DNA of 64,000 bases from Lunularia cruciata (lineage: Eukaryota > Streptophyta > Marchantiopsida > Lunulariales > Lunulariaceae): contig OX419762.1 of assembly GCA_948567375.1 (NCBI GenBank), positions 10,298,001-10,362,000 on the forward strand. The letters run 5' to 3'. The notes beneath the pieces were generated by a model that was not told the origin of the DNA, made no database searches, and saw only the letters and a program-made list of their open reading frames with translations. The position numbers and the translations under genes were made by a program. The stretch's first letter is position 1. Each line of letters begins with the position of its first letter. Positions 1-12,260 of this stretch are shown here, piece by piece.

Positions 1-1620
1 TGACTAATATTCTTGCTATTGGGAAGAATAGTATCGGGCAACCTGACCTATCATCACAACACGCACTCCTAGTCTACTGGTCATCACTTCCAACATAACC
101 AAGGAGAAATACACAACACTCCTAGAAGGAAATAATCTGAGCGCAACGCCCACACACCAATCCAAGCCAATTGGGCGTACAAACAGGTATACAAGTACAG
201 AGAGGATCCAATCACAAGAAAAAGGCAACAACTCTCTGTACTTTTTGTCAAGAAAGAGCATCAGAGACTTTGTGCTCTATCATCAAGCTCATTTCAACCT
301 GTACTCCAAGCTTCCTCCCATCTGTACTTCAAATCTCAACAGATTCCTACCTCATGTGCGGATTTTCTATGTCTTTTTGATGGGGAAAACTCTGCGTAGC
401 TCATATGCAAGTAACTATTTCTACATAGCTTGGATTCAAGTGATCTAGGATTCAATGGAAAGCTTGTAAAATAAGCTTTCCAATAATATAAAATAAAATT
501 CAGTCATATCACTAAAAATCTCCTGAAAATCTCTCAAAGTTGGCCAGGGTTTCTATTTTACTTCACCCTAATTTCAAAATCTTCTTTTTAGGGTTTGCTC
601 CTGGTTCTTGGCAAATTTTTCCCAGATTTCTGATTCAGAAATACACTTGATCCTCACAAACTCTCTGGCAACCTGAAACTCTCAATCATAGTCACAAGAC
701 ATGAGACTTGATATCCAATCAAGATGAAAGGAAAATTTGCTCTACCGAGCTTATGACAATATTTTCAGCAGGATGTTTTGCATCAGATCTCACTCTTCAC
801 AGATCTAGAACCAACAAAGTTTTCCAAAATAGCTGGTTGTGTTTTTGTCTAAACTCCCGCAAATTTTTGTAGCCTAATCCAACTCCAGTCTTTAGATGTG
901 GATCAATTCCTGAGTTGGGCTAACTTGTGAGCTCTATAGACCCAAGTATACTTGATCCAAGACCCTAATTTCTCTATTTGAAGAATTCAAATGAAACTTT
1001 CACACAAAGAAGCTAAACGTATCCACCAACAACTTTGGAAATTTTCATGAGGAAATTTGAAATGAAAATTGGGGAGTGACCAAAACTCCAAACCTGATCA
1101 TTAGCTCTTCTCCAACACCTTACATCCCATAAGCTTCAACTTCAATCAATTGAATCTGATTTGAGATTGACCCAAAACTGGAATTTATTGTGCTCAGTAC
1201 TGCAATAACATTGTCTACTCTCCAATCTCATTGATAGATAGTGAAAAAGTCTCAAGAAGCTCCCTCAATTGACTACTTTGTGCTCTTGGGTATGAATTCA
1301 ACCCCCCTTCACTCAATTGATCATATCCCTCTCATACTCAGCTCAAATTGCATGATTTCTGTCTGCAAATTGTAGCTTGTCATCTCCTCTTTCCAAATAT
1401 GTACTCCATTATTCAAATGGCCTCACCAAACTCCCCTGATGGTCAAAAAAACCTCGACTTCCCTCTTGAGACCCAAGTTCTTGCACATTTGTCCTTTACT
1501 ATTTTTACTTTTTGACAAATGGACCCCACAACTCCACCTTGAAGCTTATGAGCGAAATTTTAGGCATTCCTCAACTATAGAAGGACATAAATTATCAAGT
1601 CCTAGACATTCTCATAAGTA
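1..1620. other. Unassigned AT-rich intergenic sequence
   Basis: I see no domain, RNA gene or clear element boundary here. Open frames are short and unsupported on both strands. A short stretch around 1345-1400 faintly resembles the part of the family E LTRs near 45550-45600 (shared wording around a TGCATGATTTCT motif), so part of the block may be a very old LTR. That is a weak visual match only. Confidence 0.4.
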
Positions 1621-1890
1621 AGCACCGGAAGGATGATAGGATATGGGTTTCCCATCACCGACTCCACAAACACCACCCCGAAACGTGCTACCAACCAATC
1701 CCGTAAGTCGTCACGGTGTAAAATCTGAAGCCTGATGAGAAAAGGATTCGGGAGTGGCAGATCGGGAGCATGGGATATCTCATGCTTGAATGCTTCCTCC
1801 GATGCTCTAACACTCGCTCTCTGCTACAACTCTCTCCCAACTTCCTTCTCTCCTCGAGACTCTCCAAACTAAAACACACCCGTCTCTCTA
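1621..1890 (-). other. Short unrecognised coding-like tract
   Basis: The minus strand carries a roughly 60-codon open tract (start near 1879) with a charged N-terminus and a hydrophobic end. If frameshifts are allowed it continues to about 1621. It lies downstream of the LINE-like reverse transcriptase remnant on the same strand and could be its C-terminal tail or 3' untranslated part. I recognise no domain and the reading frame is not secure. Confidence 0.25.
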
Positions 1891-3296
1891 CTCGCCGTCA
1901 TCTTTATTCATCAGAGCCCTCAAACATGATAAGATTGTAACCCATGTAGCCAATCACATACATGTACATAGATGGCTCACATGGCAACATCTCATCCGTC
2001 AGATCTAGCATACAACCTACCCCACTAACATGGAGATAAACTATGATACTTTTTACGGGCTATGCAAACCACAACACGACAATGTGAATCAAAAGTCCTT
2101 TATCAAAGGGGAAGCATGAAGCCAAGCTTTGTGCCCTTCATGCTTCAAGAGAGGATCCTAGATCTATCAATTAAAAGTATGTCATTGAGGATTCTAGAAT
2201 AGGTACTAGTGTGCATATGATCATTGAGCTTCGCCTGAAATTTCCTAGAGTCTCAAGAGACATAGTTTGTAAAGGAGAAGAAGGTTGTATGTGCAAGGGT
2301 TGGGCAATAAATTCCAAGCCAATCAAAGAGATATTTGGAAATCATAAGTGCTTGAGTCAATTTTTCAATAGGTGCAAATAGAAATGGAAGACTCTCATGT
2401 AAGAACCTATCTGCTAACATGTGAGCCACTAGTGCACATGTTCCTAGGTAAGCTATGGTGCAATAGCCTCTTGTGATGTGATACCACATCCTCCCATGAC
2501 TATGACAAGAGCTCTTTGTAATTGCCACTAGTCATGTGATAATTGTGAGAGCATACAAGGTCCTAATGGTGTGGAGAATGTATGCCGCAAGGTACTATCA
2601 AAAGATTGTAGATGTGGTAAGTAAGAGTAGCTTTCTAGGAGAATATATACAATGCCAAATAAGATGCTTGAGACATAATATCTCAAAAAGAGGGAGTAGG
2701 CTACATGTGTGTTCCTCAATTGAGGGAGGAGGTGCACATGAGCAATAGCATAAATCTAAGTGTTTGAGATAAAGGAGCTAAAAAAAATTTCTTCTTTGAG
2801 AAGGGAGCCCAATACTCTCAAGCCTTCTTCTCACAATTGGAATCCTTGATTGGAAGTCAAAGGGGGAGAAGATTGTGTGTGTTCTAGACATGTGTGCTCT
2901 AGAGTCTGATCTTGTAAACCCAAGGACTTTAAACTAAGCATGAAAACATTCCCTACACAAACTACTTCCTCCATAGGGCACAAGATGTGGGTACCAACTA
3001 ATAGGGATGGAAAAAGACATGTGGGAAAGGCTACTACAACCTCATGCAAAGTTGTGTATTGAACAATGGTAAATTATGGCCCTCCCAAAGGATTTCCTTG
3101 GTGTGTACCCTTTGCTGATGGCACCTGAGTGAAGTCTCCCATGGTAGTACAGTGGTTATACCATAAACAATATGATCAAAACCAATAAGGAAATGGATCT
3201 TATCCCTTGCCAAATGAATAGCCTAAAACAAAGTTGGACAAGAGAATGGCATTGAAGATGTTTCAGACATCCACTTGGACAACCATCCAATCAAGG
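1890..3296 (-). pseudogene. Non-LTR (LINE-like) reverse transcriptase remnant
   Basis: Read on the minus strand, the conceptual protein begins with DWMVVQVDV, which matches the palm A motif of a plant non-LTR reverse transcriptase family (consensus WVVLQVDVRNAFN). It continues with GTHQGNPLGGP, the usual GxRQGDPLGGPLF block, and then a stretch around FPSLLVGTHI where the family has the xADD-type motif (here decayed). Farther on (2253-2528) come an AYLGTCALVA block and LADRFLHESLPFLFAPIE, both typical of the thumb and C-terminal region. Stops and frameshifts are scattered throughout, so it is dead. The palm upstream of DWM is missing because the family D LTR begins exactly there, at 3297. Family naming is from memory of related plant proteins and is less certain than the reverse transcriptase call. 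Confidence 0.7.
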
Positions 3297-3960
3297 TGTA
3301 GATCCTATAACAACTTTGGTGCATGTATGCTCTATTGTGATATTTAGTTTGGTATTGCAAGTAGTTGAGAGCTATTATTTATATAGAGTATAATCAAGTT
3401 TCTATATTAATCATGATTAGCTAAAGCTAGTCTTAGCCAAGATAGAGATAATCTTACTTTAGAGTAGTAAAAAATATGAATACCATTATTTTGGATTCTA
3501 GTGTATTGACTTTGTGGTGTTTGGCTTTGAGGATAGAGATGAGAGCTCTTGAGCACACAAGCCTTTCTGATTTGGATATTTCTATAGTCCAAGGATTGCT
3601 CATGTGAAGGAATCCTTGAGTAAGTTGTTGGATAAAGATAAGACCACATGTTTAGTGGATTATTCCCATGAGTTTGGATATTTGTTAGACTTTTATCCTT
3701 TTATGAATTTTTATCTAATAACTTGAGTTACTATAGTAATTATTAACTTTGGTGTGTAACTTTTTCAGAAGTATATTAATTGGAGATGAAGTATACCCAT
3801 CATCCTTTTCATTTACAATCACTTGTATTTCATTGAATTATATAGTGAGAAATGACTTGAGTCTTGGAAGTTCCTTGGAGTTCTAGCCTTGAAAGATATG
3901 ATAGAGTTTAGTTTTTTGCCTTCCTAGTCTTGGTTGTGAAAGATTGAGATCTAGGAGAGA
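3297..3960 (-). mobile_element. Family D solo LTR, copy D3
   Basis: The minus strand matches the plus-strand units at 41962-42648 and 52648-53329 over almost their whole length. Shared landmarks include the block around 3590-3620 (GTCCAAGGATTGCTCATGTG, read on the plus strand), the region at 3725-3770 and the 3' end near 3297. No internal coding region accompanies it, so it is a solo LTR or a small non-autonomous unit. It interrupts the LINE-like remnant at 3296/3297. Its right end runs directly into family A LTR sequence, so the exact 5' end near 3960 is uncertain by tens of bases. Confidence 0.65.
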
Positions 3961-4629
3961 AATAGGAGAATGGCAAAGCATATTGGGACACTTGAGTGTG
4001 TGGGAAACTTTGAATGCCTAGCATGAGCTTTGCTTTGGTATTTATCGGGAGTATACAAAGCTCTTGAGAAGCTTCTCAAGAAGATTCCTAAAGTTGCTTT
4101 CATGGAGTGCAAGCCAAGTTAACCAAGAAGTTTTTCCTAGTTAAAGGAAGGAAGAAATTTCCTTCTAAAAGCCATCTACTTGACTTGTAAGCTAAGCTAG
4201 TTGGAAGCTTTTAGAAGCTTCCTTCCTTCTAGAAGCTATCTACTTGGAGTACAAGCTAAGCTAGCCAAGAAGCTTCTCAAGAAACTTCCCCCTACAAGTC
4301 ACCACTTGGCATGCAAGTTACTCAATACTTGGAAGGTTCCAAATAGTTTCTTATATACTTCTAGAATATTTAGGCTAATTTGGCCTATTTGCTACTTTGT
4401 TTAGCCTTGACTAACTTCATCATTAAACTCCATATTGTTATATATTCCTCCACCACTAGTTGATGATTCCTCATTGCTATTGAAACTTCAAACTCCTTGA
4501 TGACCGTTTGTGCATTTTGGAGGTGAGATAGAGGCTCACAAGTGGCACCATGAAGGAGATACCCTTCCAAAGGACCTTGACCAGAGGACCATCAATATGT
4601 TTTTGGCGGTCATGTTGAATGTGGCAATG
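3961..4629 (-). mobile_element. Family A gypsy LTR region, minus orientation
   Basis: This stretch is the reverse complement of 18190-18850, which follows a family A integrase on the plus strand. It is therefore the LTR/3' region of a minus-strand A element whose pol lies at 14691-17250; the B element at 4630-14690 separates the two. Inside (4060-4330) are three diverged copies of a roughly 80-bp unit containing AAGCTAAGCTAG and AAGAAGCTTCTCAAGAAG. The same subrepeats occur in the plus-strand copy, so they belong to the family and are not local. The LTR limits are not defined by clear TG/CA ends. Confidence 0.6.
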
Positions 4630-5082
4630 TGTATCATGCCATTTGCAACGTCCAAATGTGCACCTAGATTATTTGAACTCTAGAGTATAGTGTTGGTAGT
4701 CAGGAGTATTTTGGTAGTTACTCATAGACTTTATGTTTGGGGTATTGACTACATGATGGGGCCCACTATCACTTAGCACCATTTGCACCATTGGGTGTGC
4801 CGTTAGTGCAATCATTAGGGTTTGAGACCTAGCTCAAGTCCAAGGAGTATACTTTTGAAGTGCAACTTCATATAGCTTACTACTCTCATGTTGAGCACTC
4901 TAGTTCTTGGCTATGGTGGAAAAAGGCCGGCAAGTGTCACCTAGATTCTCTTAGTTAGAATGGGTGTGGCTTGATTACAATCAAGCCACACCCAATGCCT
5001 AGTTGTTAGCATATTACTGAGTGACAAATCAAATACTAATTTGATTGAGTGTGATTCAAGTTGTATAAAAAAACTGATTACA
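4630..5082 (+). mobile_element. Family B 5' LTR (element B1)
   Basis: This 453-bp unit starts TGTATCATGCC and ends TGATTACA, giving TG...CA termini. Diverged relatives lie at 23819-24235 (plus), 35692-36127 (minus) and 32266-32691 (minus); all share an internal block of the type CTTGGCTATGGTGGA. It is inserted in family A sequence: A reads up to about 4629 and resumes at about 14691, with a short imperfect target duplication (ATG core). A TATA-like TGTATAAAAAA lies at 5062-5072, close to the end. I saw no convincing primer site just downstream. Confidence 0.65.
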
Positions 5083-6990
5083 TTATAGAATTGAGGTCAA
5101 GGGGAAATTGAGTGCAAGAATGAGAGTGCTGGTGGTATCTCCAAGACTTGCTAATTGTTGGTAGCTCAATCAGAGTTCTGATTTTCCTAAGTGTGCAAAA
5201 GCTTGTTCGATTGATGCAAATTTGGTAGTGAGGCAGATGATGTGCAGAAGCGTTGGCCAAATTTTGACCAAAGAGAAGCAATTTTTAAGCGATAATTGTG
5301 ATTTTGAGCTAAGGAGGTGAAAGCAAGACCAATTTGCCATGAGTTGAGCTTAAAAAGTGAAATTGGAGATGGAGTTGTGAACCTATCCTTATGAATTGGT
5401 TATTTGGAGAAATTTGTTTCAATTTGGCCTGAGTGGAGAGTTAGCGGAGGATTTGGTGGTCAACCAACTTTAATGATTTAAGTAAGATTTTACGTCAAAT
5501 TCTTATTAGAAGTTGCATCAAATTTTGGCCAGATTTGGAAGAGTTTTGCTCGTTGGCCAGATTTAGAGTCAACTTTAGGGATTTATATTAGATTTTCCAT
5601 CAAAATTTTGCTGGAGTTTATGTTTGATTTTGGCCAGATTTGGAGTAGTTTTGCTAGATTTGGAGAGAATTTCAAGCAATTTTCAAGTGTAAGCTAGATT
5701 TTGAGCTTAGGAGGTGAAAGCATGCCCAATTTGTTGCAAGTTGAGCTCAAAAAATGAAATTGAAGGTGGAATTAGGAACCCATCTCTGTGAATTGTGATT
5801 TGGAGAAACCCGTCATTTAAATTAAGCTCAAGTGGAGAGTTAGAGAAGGAATTGGCAATCAGCCAACTTTAGGGATTTATGTCAAATTTTTGCTGGAGTT
5901 TATATCAGATTTTGGCCAAATTTGGAGGAGTTTTGCTCATGAGCCAAATTTGGAGCAAGCTTTAGAGATCTATGTCCAATCTTACATCAAGTTTTTGCTA
6001 GAATTTATGTTAGATTTTGGCCAAATTTGTAGGAGTTGTGCAAGATTTGGAGAAGGTTCAATGTGGCAAGAAGAAAGGTCTTATTTGGTTGGATTTTAGC
6101 ATTTTGGGGCTATGAAGGCATTGCAAGCCAGCTTGCATGCATGAGCTAGCTAGTTTAGTGTAGATTTTGGTCATTTTTTGGTAATATTTGCCTATCTTGT
6201 TAGATTGTGCACAATAAGTTTGACCCCTAGATCTTTGGTTCCTAGATTGATGCCCTAGTCAATTGGTCCACCCTCAATTGTTGTCTTAATGATGGTTCTA
6301 GTATTATCTATACTTGTAGCTTTGGCTAAGAAAGACAATTTGATCCCATTCTTGGTGATCTTGGTACTTAGCTTAAGAACTAGATAACTGATATTATTTC
6401 AAATACCAAATGGTGATAGAGTCAATCAAGTGTTGGTTTATGAGATGGAGGATTTTGTTTAGATTTCTTGTGATTGGATCCCTTCCATTCTCTACTTCCT
6501 ATTTGTGCACATGTTTGTGTGAGGTACCTTGACTTTAGAGCGTTGGTACTCTGGTGTGTTCTTGGTAGTGAGGTTGGAGTGATGACCAATCACACTACCT
6601 ATGTTTCTCTTTGGTGAGGCAAGAAGTGATCACCTACAGACCATGAGGGTGCATGTTGCGATGGAAAGTTACAAGTTGCCATTTTCCTTAATGTAGTTGT
6701 CATAGTTAGAGCTACATTAGTCTATGATATTCAATTGGTGGTGTTGGCACTTGGTGGTGATTTTTGGTGGGGTACTTGCGGTGGTTCTGATTACGAGTTG
6801 CGATTCTTGGTTAATTTTTCACAATAGAGTTCTTTTGGGATTTTGATAGAGAAAACATTGTAGTATACATTGGGTTTACTCGGAGTGGTGCTCAATATTA
6901 GCCTATATCTTAGATCCCAGTGAGAGAGGAGATTGACTTTGAGTTGGAGTTTGGCATAGGAGCTGATTCAATTGAGAGTGCACTTGGTGT
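5083..6990 (+). mobile_element. Family B leader (untranslated/N-terminal gag region), element B1
   Basis: Between the 5' LTR and recognisable gag lies about 1.9 kb without a recognised domain. It contains diverged internal direct repeats around 5505-5660 and 5880-6020, where phrases like TTTTGGCCAGATTTGGA recur every 100-130 bases. The corresponding region of element B2 (24236-26400) has the same style of phrase repetition, so this is a family feature. The long leader and the internal repetition are unusual for a gypsy element of this size. Confidence 0.5.
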
Positions 6991-8190
6991 GTCCACACAA
7001 GATTTATGGGGCCTCCAAAGGTCTTAGGTGTTACTCTGGTACAATGAGTATCATTAGATTAGATGATTTCATCCAGGAGTTCAATAGTTGGTGTGATTTG
7101 CAATAGATGCAAACCCAACTTTGTTCACACCCTTCATGGCATGGAAGGGGTTGTTTCAACATTAGGAGGGCCCACCAATAGACAACTACCATGAGTTTGA
7201 GAGAACTCACTTTGAGGAGATTGAGCTATGGAGACAATATTGGTCTCTAAACTACGTCTCCATCACTTTAGCTTGGTTTCTAGGGGTAGATTAGTAGTAC
7301 CCACAAGTTCTAGCTCTAGAGGCATTGGTGGATCTCTTGGAGATGGTGCTATTATGAGTGGAGATACTATTAAAAAAGGTGGTTTAGTACTAGGGTTTAA
7401 CCCTATGGTAGAGTTCTTCCAGTGTTTGAAGAAGAACTACTAAGGAGTGTGGATTGACAAGCTGAGGAGCTTGCAACAATTCCAACATTGGAAAGAGCCT
7501 ATGCAAGGCATACATTTGCATTAGACGGTTGATCAATTTTACTCAAGGAGTTACTAAGGCCCAATAGTCCACTTTTGGTATGGGATATTGGACAAGGAGT
7601 TGCAATGTAGACTCTGTGATACTACATTGTTATAGGCTACTTTTCCTACTTTGGCAATGGTCTTTGGTTTGGCTGAGCAAATTGAGCTCAACATGGTAGA
7701 GGAGAGAGTGGTGACATCTGGATTTCGTAGAGAGACCTCATCCACAACTATTACTTCTTCTAGAGTGCACCATGCCATGTTGGTTTTCAAGGAGAAGGTG
7801 GACAACCTAGATCCTATGGAGCGAGTGGAGGGCTTACTGTAGCTAGACCCTTATCTTCATTTTTGAGTCAATAATAGCTAGTGAGTGGTGGGGTTGCTTG
7901 TTGGACTTGTGGTAGACCTCACCATAGAAGAGAATGCACTTAGGGTAGCGGACCTAATACCTCTAGTGCATCACAACCAGCACAAAGACAATGTAAGCAT
8001 TGCCACAGATTTGGTCATACCAATGACCAACTCTGACCTACACCTGGAGTTACAGAGTGATAGAGTTGCTATGGCAAGTAGTAGAGGAGCTCTAGGTCAT
8101 GGAGGACAAGGTGGTAGAGGTGGTGGTAGAAGATCCTCACCTAGTAGGGGTGCAATACCTACCTTACTTTTGATATAACCATAGCTACTC
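6990..8190 (+). pseudogene. gag: Family B Gag with double CCHC zinc knuckle
   Basis: Translated fragments give a capsid-like helical stretch (for example FGLAEQIELNMVEERVVTS near 7665-7725) followed by two zinc knuckles. The first (7899-7937) has spacing C-x2-C-x3-H-x4-C. The second begins at 7992 as CKHCHRFGH, with the last cysteine lost to mutation; the homologous knuckle in element B2 at 31347-31388 is complete (CDHCHKFGHTIDQC). The knuckles would bind the element's own RNA during packaging. A Gly/Arg-rich basic tail follows (8095-8140). Stops and frameshifts interrupt the frame several times, so it is a pseudogene. The start codon cannot be assigned. Confidence 0.7.
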
Positions 8191-9245
8191 AAATTGAGCA
8201 GTTGGAGCAGAGATTGGCTAGCATGGCCATAGCTCAAAGGAGATCAGATTTGGGTGTTGAGGCTTCCACCTCATATGTAGGTGATAGAGATATCTTAGAC
8301 TTCATGTGCAGAGTAGCATAGGTGGATGCAATTGCCATAATGACTAGGAGTGAAGTACGTGCTCTAGAGCCTAGAGGAGCATTAGTGGAGTTGGATCCAC
8401 AAAGAGGAGAGGTTGGTAGACAAGTTAAACTAGGGAGAATCTTTTACACTCTCTTAGACACAACAAAAAACATCCATAGCTCTTAGACATCCTAATGCAG
8501 GTGTTGTAGGTAGTGATGGGGTGCATGATGGAATACCTACTAGTCAACCACCTACTACTACACAAATTGAGTCTAACATGATGTTGGGGGTGGCTCAACT
8601 GATTTGCACTTTCCATTCTTCTCAACTAGAAGTGACATGTGTACATTGGGAGTTGACACCTAGCCCAAGTGTTTGGATTGGCTCCCATGCTTTATGAGAG
8701 TAGGGATGATATAGTTCCAACTACTAGAGCAGCAATGGTTGATAGTGGAGTTGACTTGGTTGAGGAGCATGGGATCCCTTTAGTGACTAGTGGTTTATGG
8801 CATGCAAAAGTAGCTAGATTGGAGGAATTATTAGCCAAACCGGCCTTTAAGCAAATGCAATTTACACCTAGAATTGTCTTATTGGATAACTAGAGGGGGA
8901 TCTTTTGTTTGGTGGGACTTTTAGGGAAGGTCTATACACCATAGAAGGTCTTACTAGACTCTAGTGCATAGCTCCTTATGTTGGGGAAGGCTACAATTGT
9001 CAGTTTGGAGTTACGGAAGACTGATGTGGAGAGGTGTCCACTTCAGATCTGGACATCTCTAGGGGGTGGTTCTATATAATACATCACATGTGGAGAGCTT
9101 GTTGTTTAGATTCAAGCCGGTCATCAAACTAATAGCTTTGTGGTGAGACTCAGACCATTACAACAATGGTTGAGTCATATGATGTGTTAGTTGAGGGAGT
9201 AGTGTTATACCCCATGGGTTTCAATATTGACTATTGGGAGGAGAT
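8190..9245 (+). pseudogene. pro: Family B aspartic protease region
   Basis: The frame after Gag runs through a linker and reaches LLDSSA at about 8951-8968. This corresponds to the retroviral-type protease active site (L-D-S/T-G-A), with glycine changed to serine and a stop right after. Downstream the sequence keeps a protease-like pattern (for example GKATIVSLELRKTDVERCPL near 8983-9041). The protease would cut the Gag-Pol polyprotein. It is interrupted by stops and followed at about 9245 by non-coding repeated sequence. Confidence 0.6.
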
Positions 9246-10092
9246 AACTTCCTATAGACCAAGTTGTGTAATGTTCCAAAGATAGTAGAGAGACACAAAA
9301 GAAAAAACACAAGTTTCACACTCAAAACTTTGATGCCCCAAAGGAGCACCTTCTCTTTATTATATAGCCAAAGAGGATCCTTCCAAGGAAGCTCCACCCT
9401 TGGATTAGTTACATGGATGGGTGACCTATCAGTGAGGTCAACCCTTAGATAAGTTGCTTGGATGAGTGACATGTTGGTCCTTGTACTATTTGGCTAGTCA
9501 AACAGGTTTTGACCAAAGGGTATCTTTAGAGGATCTTCTTGTAGGAATCTCAAAATCACGTGGGTGAGGTATCATTGGAAAGCTCTCACTAAGACAAGCT
9601 TGGCAAAGAACTTGCACAATGTGTTGGGCAAGGAAAACTTGCACTTTTTTGAGGCCTAATTCATCCATTTAAGCCTCTAAAATTGCCTCTGAAGTTTTCA
9701 GGCATATTTTAGTTTTTTCCCTATTAGTAGAAGTGTTATTTTGGTGATACCTCTCTTTGATCTACTTAGTCCATCATGTGTAACATCCTTCCAGATGTTA
9801 CCAAACCAAATTTCATCTCCAGATCATATGTCTAGCTATTGGTTCTAAGGTTTCCAAGTATATTTTGGTTTCTACCCTATTAGTAGAAGTACTCTTTTGG
9901 TGATACCTCTATCTGATATATTAGTACATCATGTATAAAATCCTTTCAGATGTTACCAAACTAAATCTCACCTCTAGAGAATATATTTACCTATTGGTAT
10001 TACATGTTGGTAGTTAGGTAAGAGATAAGTATGCTTCAATATTGGTATTACATGTTGGTAGTTAGGTAAGGGACAAGTATGCTTCAATAGTG
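9246..10092 (+). repeat. Non-coding tandem duplications inside the B1 protease-RT spacer
   Basis: This block has no recognisable coding content and two levels of direct repetition. A unit of about 150 bp at about 9695-9850 recurs at 9851-9995; both contain a CCTATTAGTAGAAGT phrase and a CAGATGTTACCAAAC phrase. A unit of about 50 bp at 9992-10040 recurs at 10041-10091, both containing ATTGGTATTACATGTTGGTA. It looks like an insertion into the polyprotein, but I could not define its ends. Confidence 0.5.
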
Positions 10093-11310
10093 GCAATTTT
10101 GGCTTACTACAGTCCGGGACCATGGCAGCTTCAGTTTTAACTTTCAATGGTTTGGTTACTTGGAATGGTGATTTATTGGAGGGGAATGCCCATGCAGAGG
10201 ATGCTCTTGTACTAGAGAAGATCATGCTGATTTGGAATACGAGTGGGACTGTTCCATCCATCTTGGATGTTCCTTTGTGGAGTTCAAAGGAGGCATTGCA
10301 ATAGCATATGGATAAGTTGGTGCAATAGGCTTGGAGTGGAGCCTTTGTACCACCAGGAGACCATAATCAATTACCTTGACACCTCTGGATACTACACTCA
10401 TTGCTTTGTAGTATCCAATAAAGGGAGTATGTCTATTGGAGTTGTCTATGGGACTAACACTGACTAGCTACTATATTACATGTGAGTATTGTTAGATGCA
10501 GCCAAAGTGGGATCACACGCTCATTGTCTTCATCTTTGGTGGACAAACCTCTTACCTAGAGGGGTTTTATAACGTGCTTATGATGGGATTCAACGACTTG
10601 ACCACCTTATTGTTAATGAGATTTTGGATGTTGTGCATCAATCTCAGATAGTGGTAGTGGCTGATGGGTCACCTATGGCAGTGGTGAACCTAGTAAGACA
10701 GCCCTAAGTGGCTTTTCCCATACTTATGAGTTTCCTAGGCTCCTATGCTTTTTGAGAAGTAGGTCTTGGACTAGTTTGGGACTCATAGTTATAGTAGTTG
10801 GTGGAGCCCAATACCAATGAGAAAGAGCATGCAATGGATTTTTGCACTAATATTACCATTGTTCCAACAATATCAAAGGCATCCATGCATCAAGTGTTAG
10901 GTCAAGCTATGGACCTGAACCGTTTTGACCTAGATTATGAGCCTTGGCTTAGCAAAGGAGCATAGGATACACTTGATAGTCATCACCACTAGGACACTTG
11001 TGAGCTCTATGCCTATGGGGACAATTCAAGCATATGTTGGGAGCAATGGACCAAGTGGATAGGGTATTCTTGGGACATAGCAAGTGGCTACTAGGGAGAG
11101 TGGTCTACTTGGAGTCCATCAAGGTGAGCATGGTCTACTTGGATTACACCCTTGGTCTACTTGGGATGCAGCTAGAGGACGTATGGAGCTTACAGCCAAA
11201 TCACAAGGAGTTTTTCACACTAAGGTTGGGACCTCTACTGGTTGGGGGCATGACACTATTGCTCCCAAGGGCCCAATATAGTAGCTAGTTAGTACATCTT
11301 CCATTTCTAC
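10093..11310 (+). pseudogene. Family B spacer between protease and reverse transcriptase
   Basis: Broken open fragments link the protease to the reverse transcriptase, for example from 10122 to 10467 and from 11034 to 11288. I recognise no domain. Frames carry frequent stops, and the placement within one polyprotein is inferred from position and strand alone. Confidence 0.4.
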
Positions 11311-12260
11311 AAGAGTTACAAAGGATACTTGGGAGCCAAATCTTGGATCCAAGCTTACAAGAGAGGAAAGACGGAAGGTTTGGAGGTGTTTGAGGAGCTA
11401 GACAAGCTTTTTGCCTTCAATATGAAGGATTTGGGTGCTTTGAAAGGACATGGTATTTGCATTGATTTGACTAGTAATACATCCATTTTTTGATATCCTT
11501 ATAGATATAATGACATGGAGAGAGCATTGATTCAGAGCTAGAGTAATGAACTTTTTGAGATTGATTTGGTGGAGATTTCACATGGAGAGTATGCATCAGC
11601 TACAATGATGCCAACCAAGAAGGATATGCATGGTAACTATACAAATAGGTGGATGTGTGGAGATAACCATCCTATCAATTGATAGACTAGGGTTGATTTG
11701 TATACTATGCCTACACTAGAGGAGATCTATGATGTGATTGGGCATGCAAAGGTCTTTAGCACTTTGGATCTTTGAGCTGGATATCATCAGTTGCCAATGA
11801 AAGAGGAGGATAAGTCAAAGACAACATTTTGAGCTATTGATCCTCACGGTAAAGATATGTCATATCAGTAGAGGTTCTTAGCTTTTGCTCCTAAGGGTCA
11901 TGGATAGGATCCTAGCTGGATTAGATTTTTCATGATGCTATATTGATGACATTTTGGTTTATAGCACTATTGTAGAAGATCATGGGAGACATTTGTTGGA
12001 GGTGTTTGAGAGATTGAGATCTCATGGACTCACATTACATTTTGGGAAGTGTAGGTTCTTCCATGAGTAGGTTGATTATTTGGGTCACACTATCTACCCT
12101 AGAGGACTTGGTGTTCAACAAACCAAGGTGGAGGCTATTGCACGTAGTCCTCAACCTATAGATGTGCACAGAGTGCAAGCATTCATTGGGTTGGCAAACT
12201 TCTATTATAGCTATGTTAGAGGATTTAGTGTCATTGCCAAGGCTTGATAAAACTGACCAA
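11310..12260 (+). pseudogene. pol (RT): Family B reverse transcriptase
   Basis: The RT can be followed from a fingers segment (KDLGALKGHG near 11428-11457) through RWMCGD and HPIN (11648-11682) and a palm block (HAKVFSTLDL, then AGYHQLPMKEEDKSKTTF). The catalytic YIDD box is intact at 11939-11950, followed by the thumb start (VDYLGHTI near 12068). These motifs and their order are those of Ty3/gypsy RT, which copies element RNA into cDNA in the cytoplasmic particle. Stops and frameshifts occur (one just before YIDD). Minus-strand relatives are at 34960-35598 and near 46860-46965. Confidence 0.85.

Noticed and set aside
3961-4629. Possibility that D3 and the adjacent family A LTR are one long LTR
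   Set aside because: D1 and D2 occur without any A sequence and with their own ends, and the plus-strand A LTR at 18190-18850 is not followed by D sequence. The close contact near 3960 is more simply an insertion next to A.
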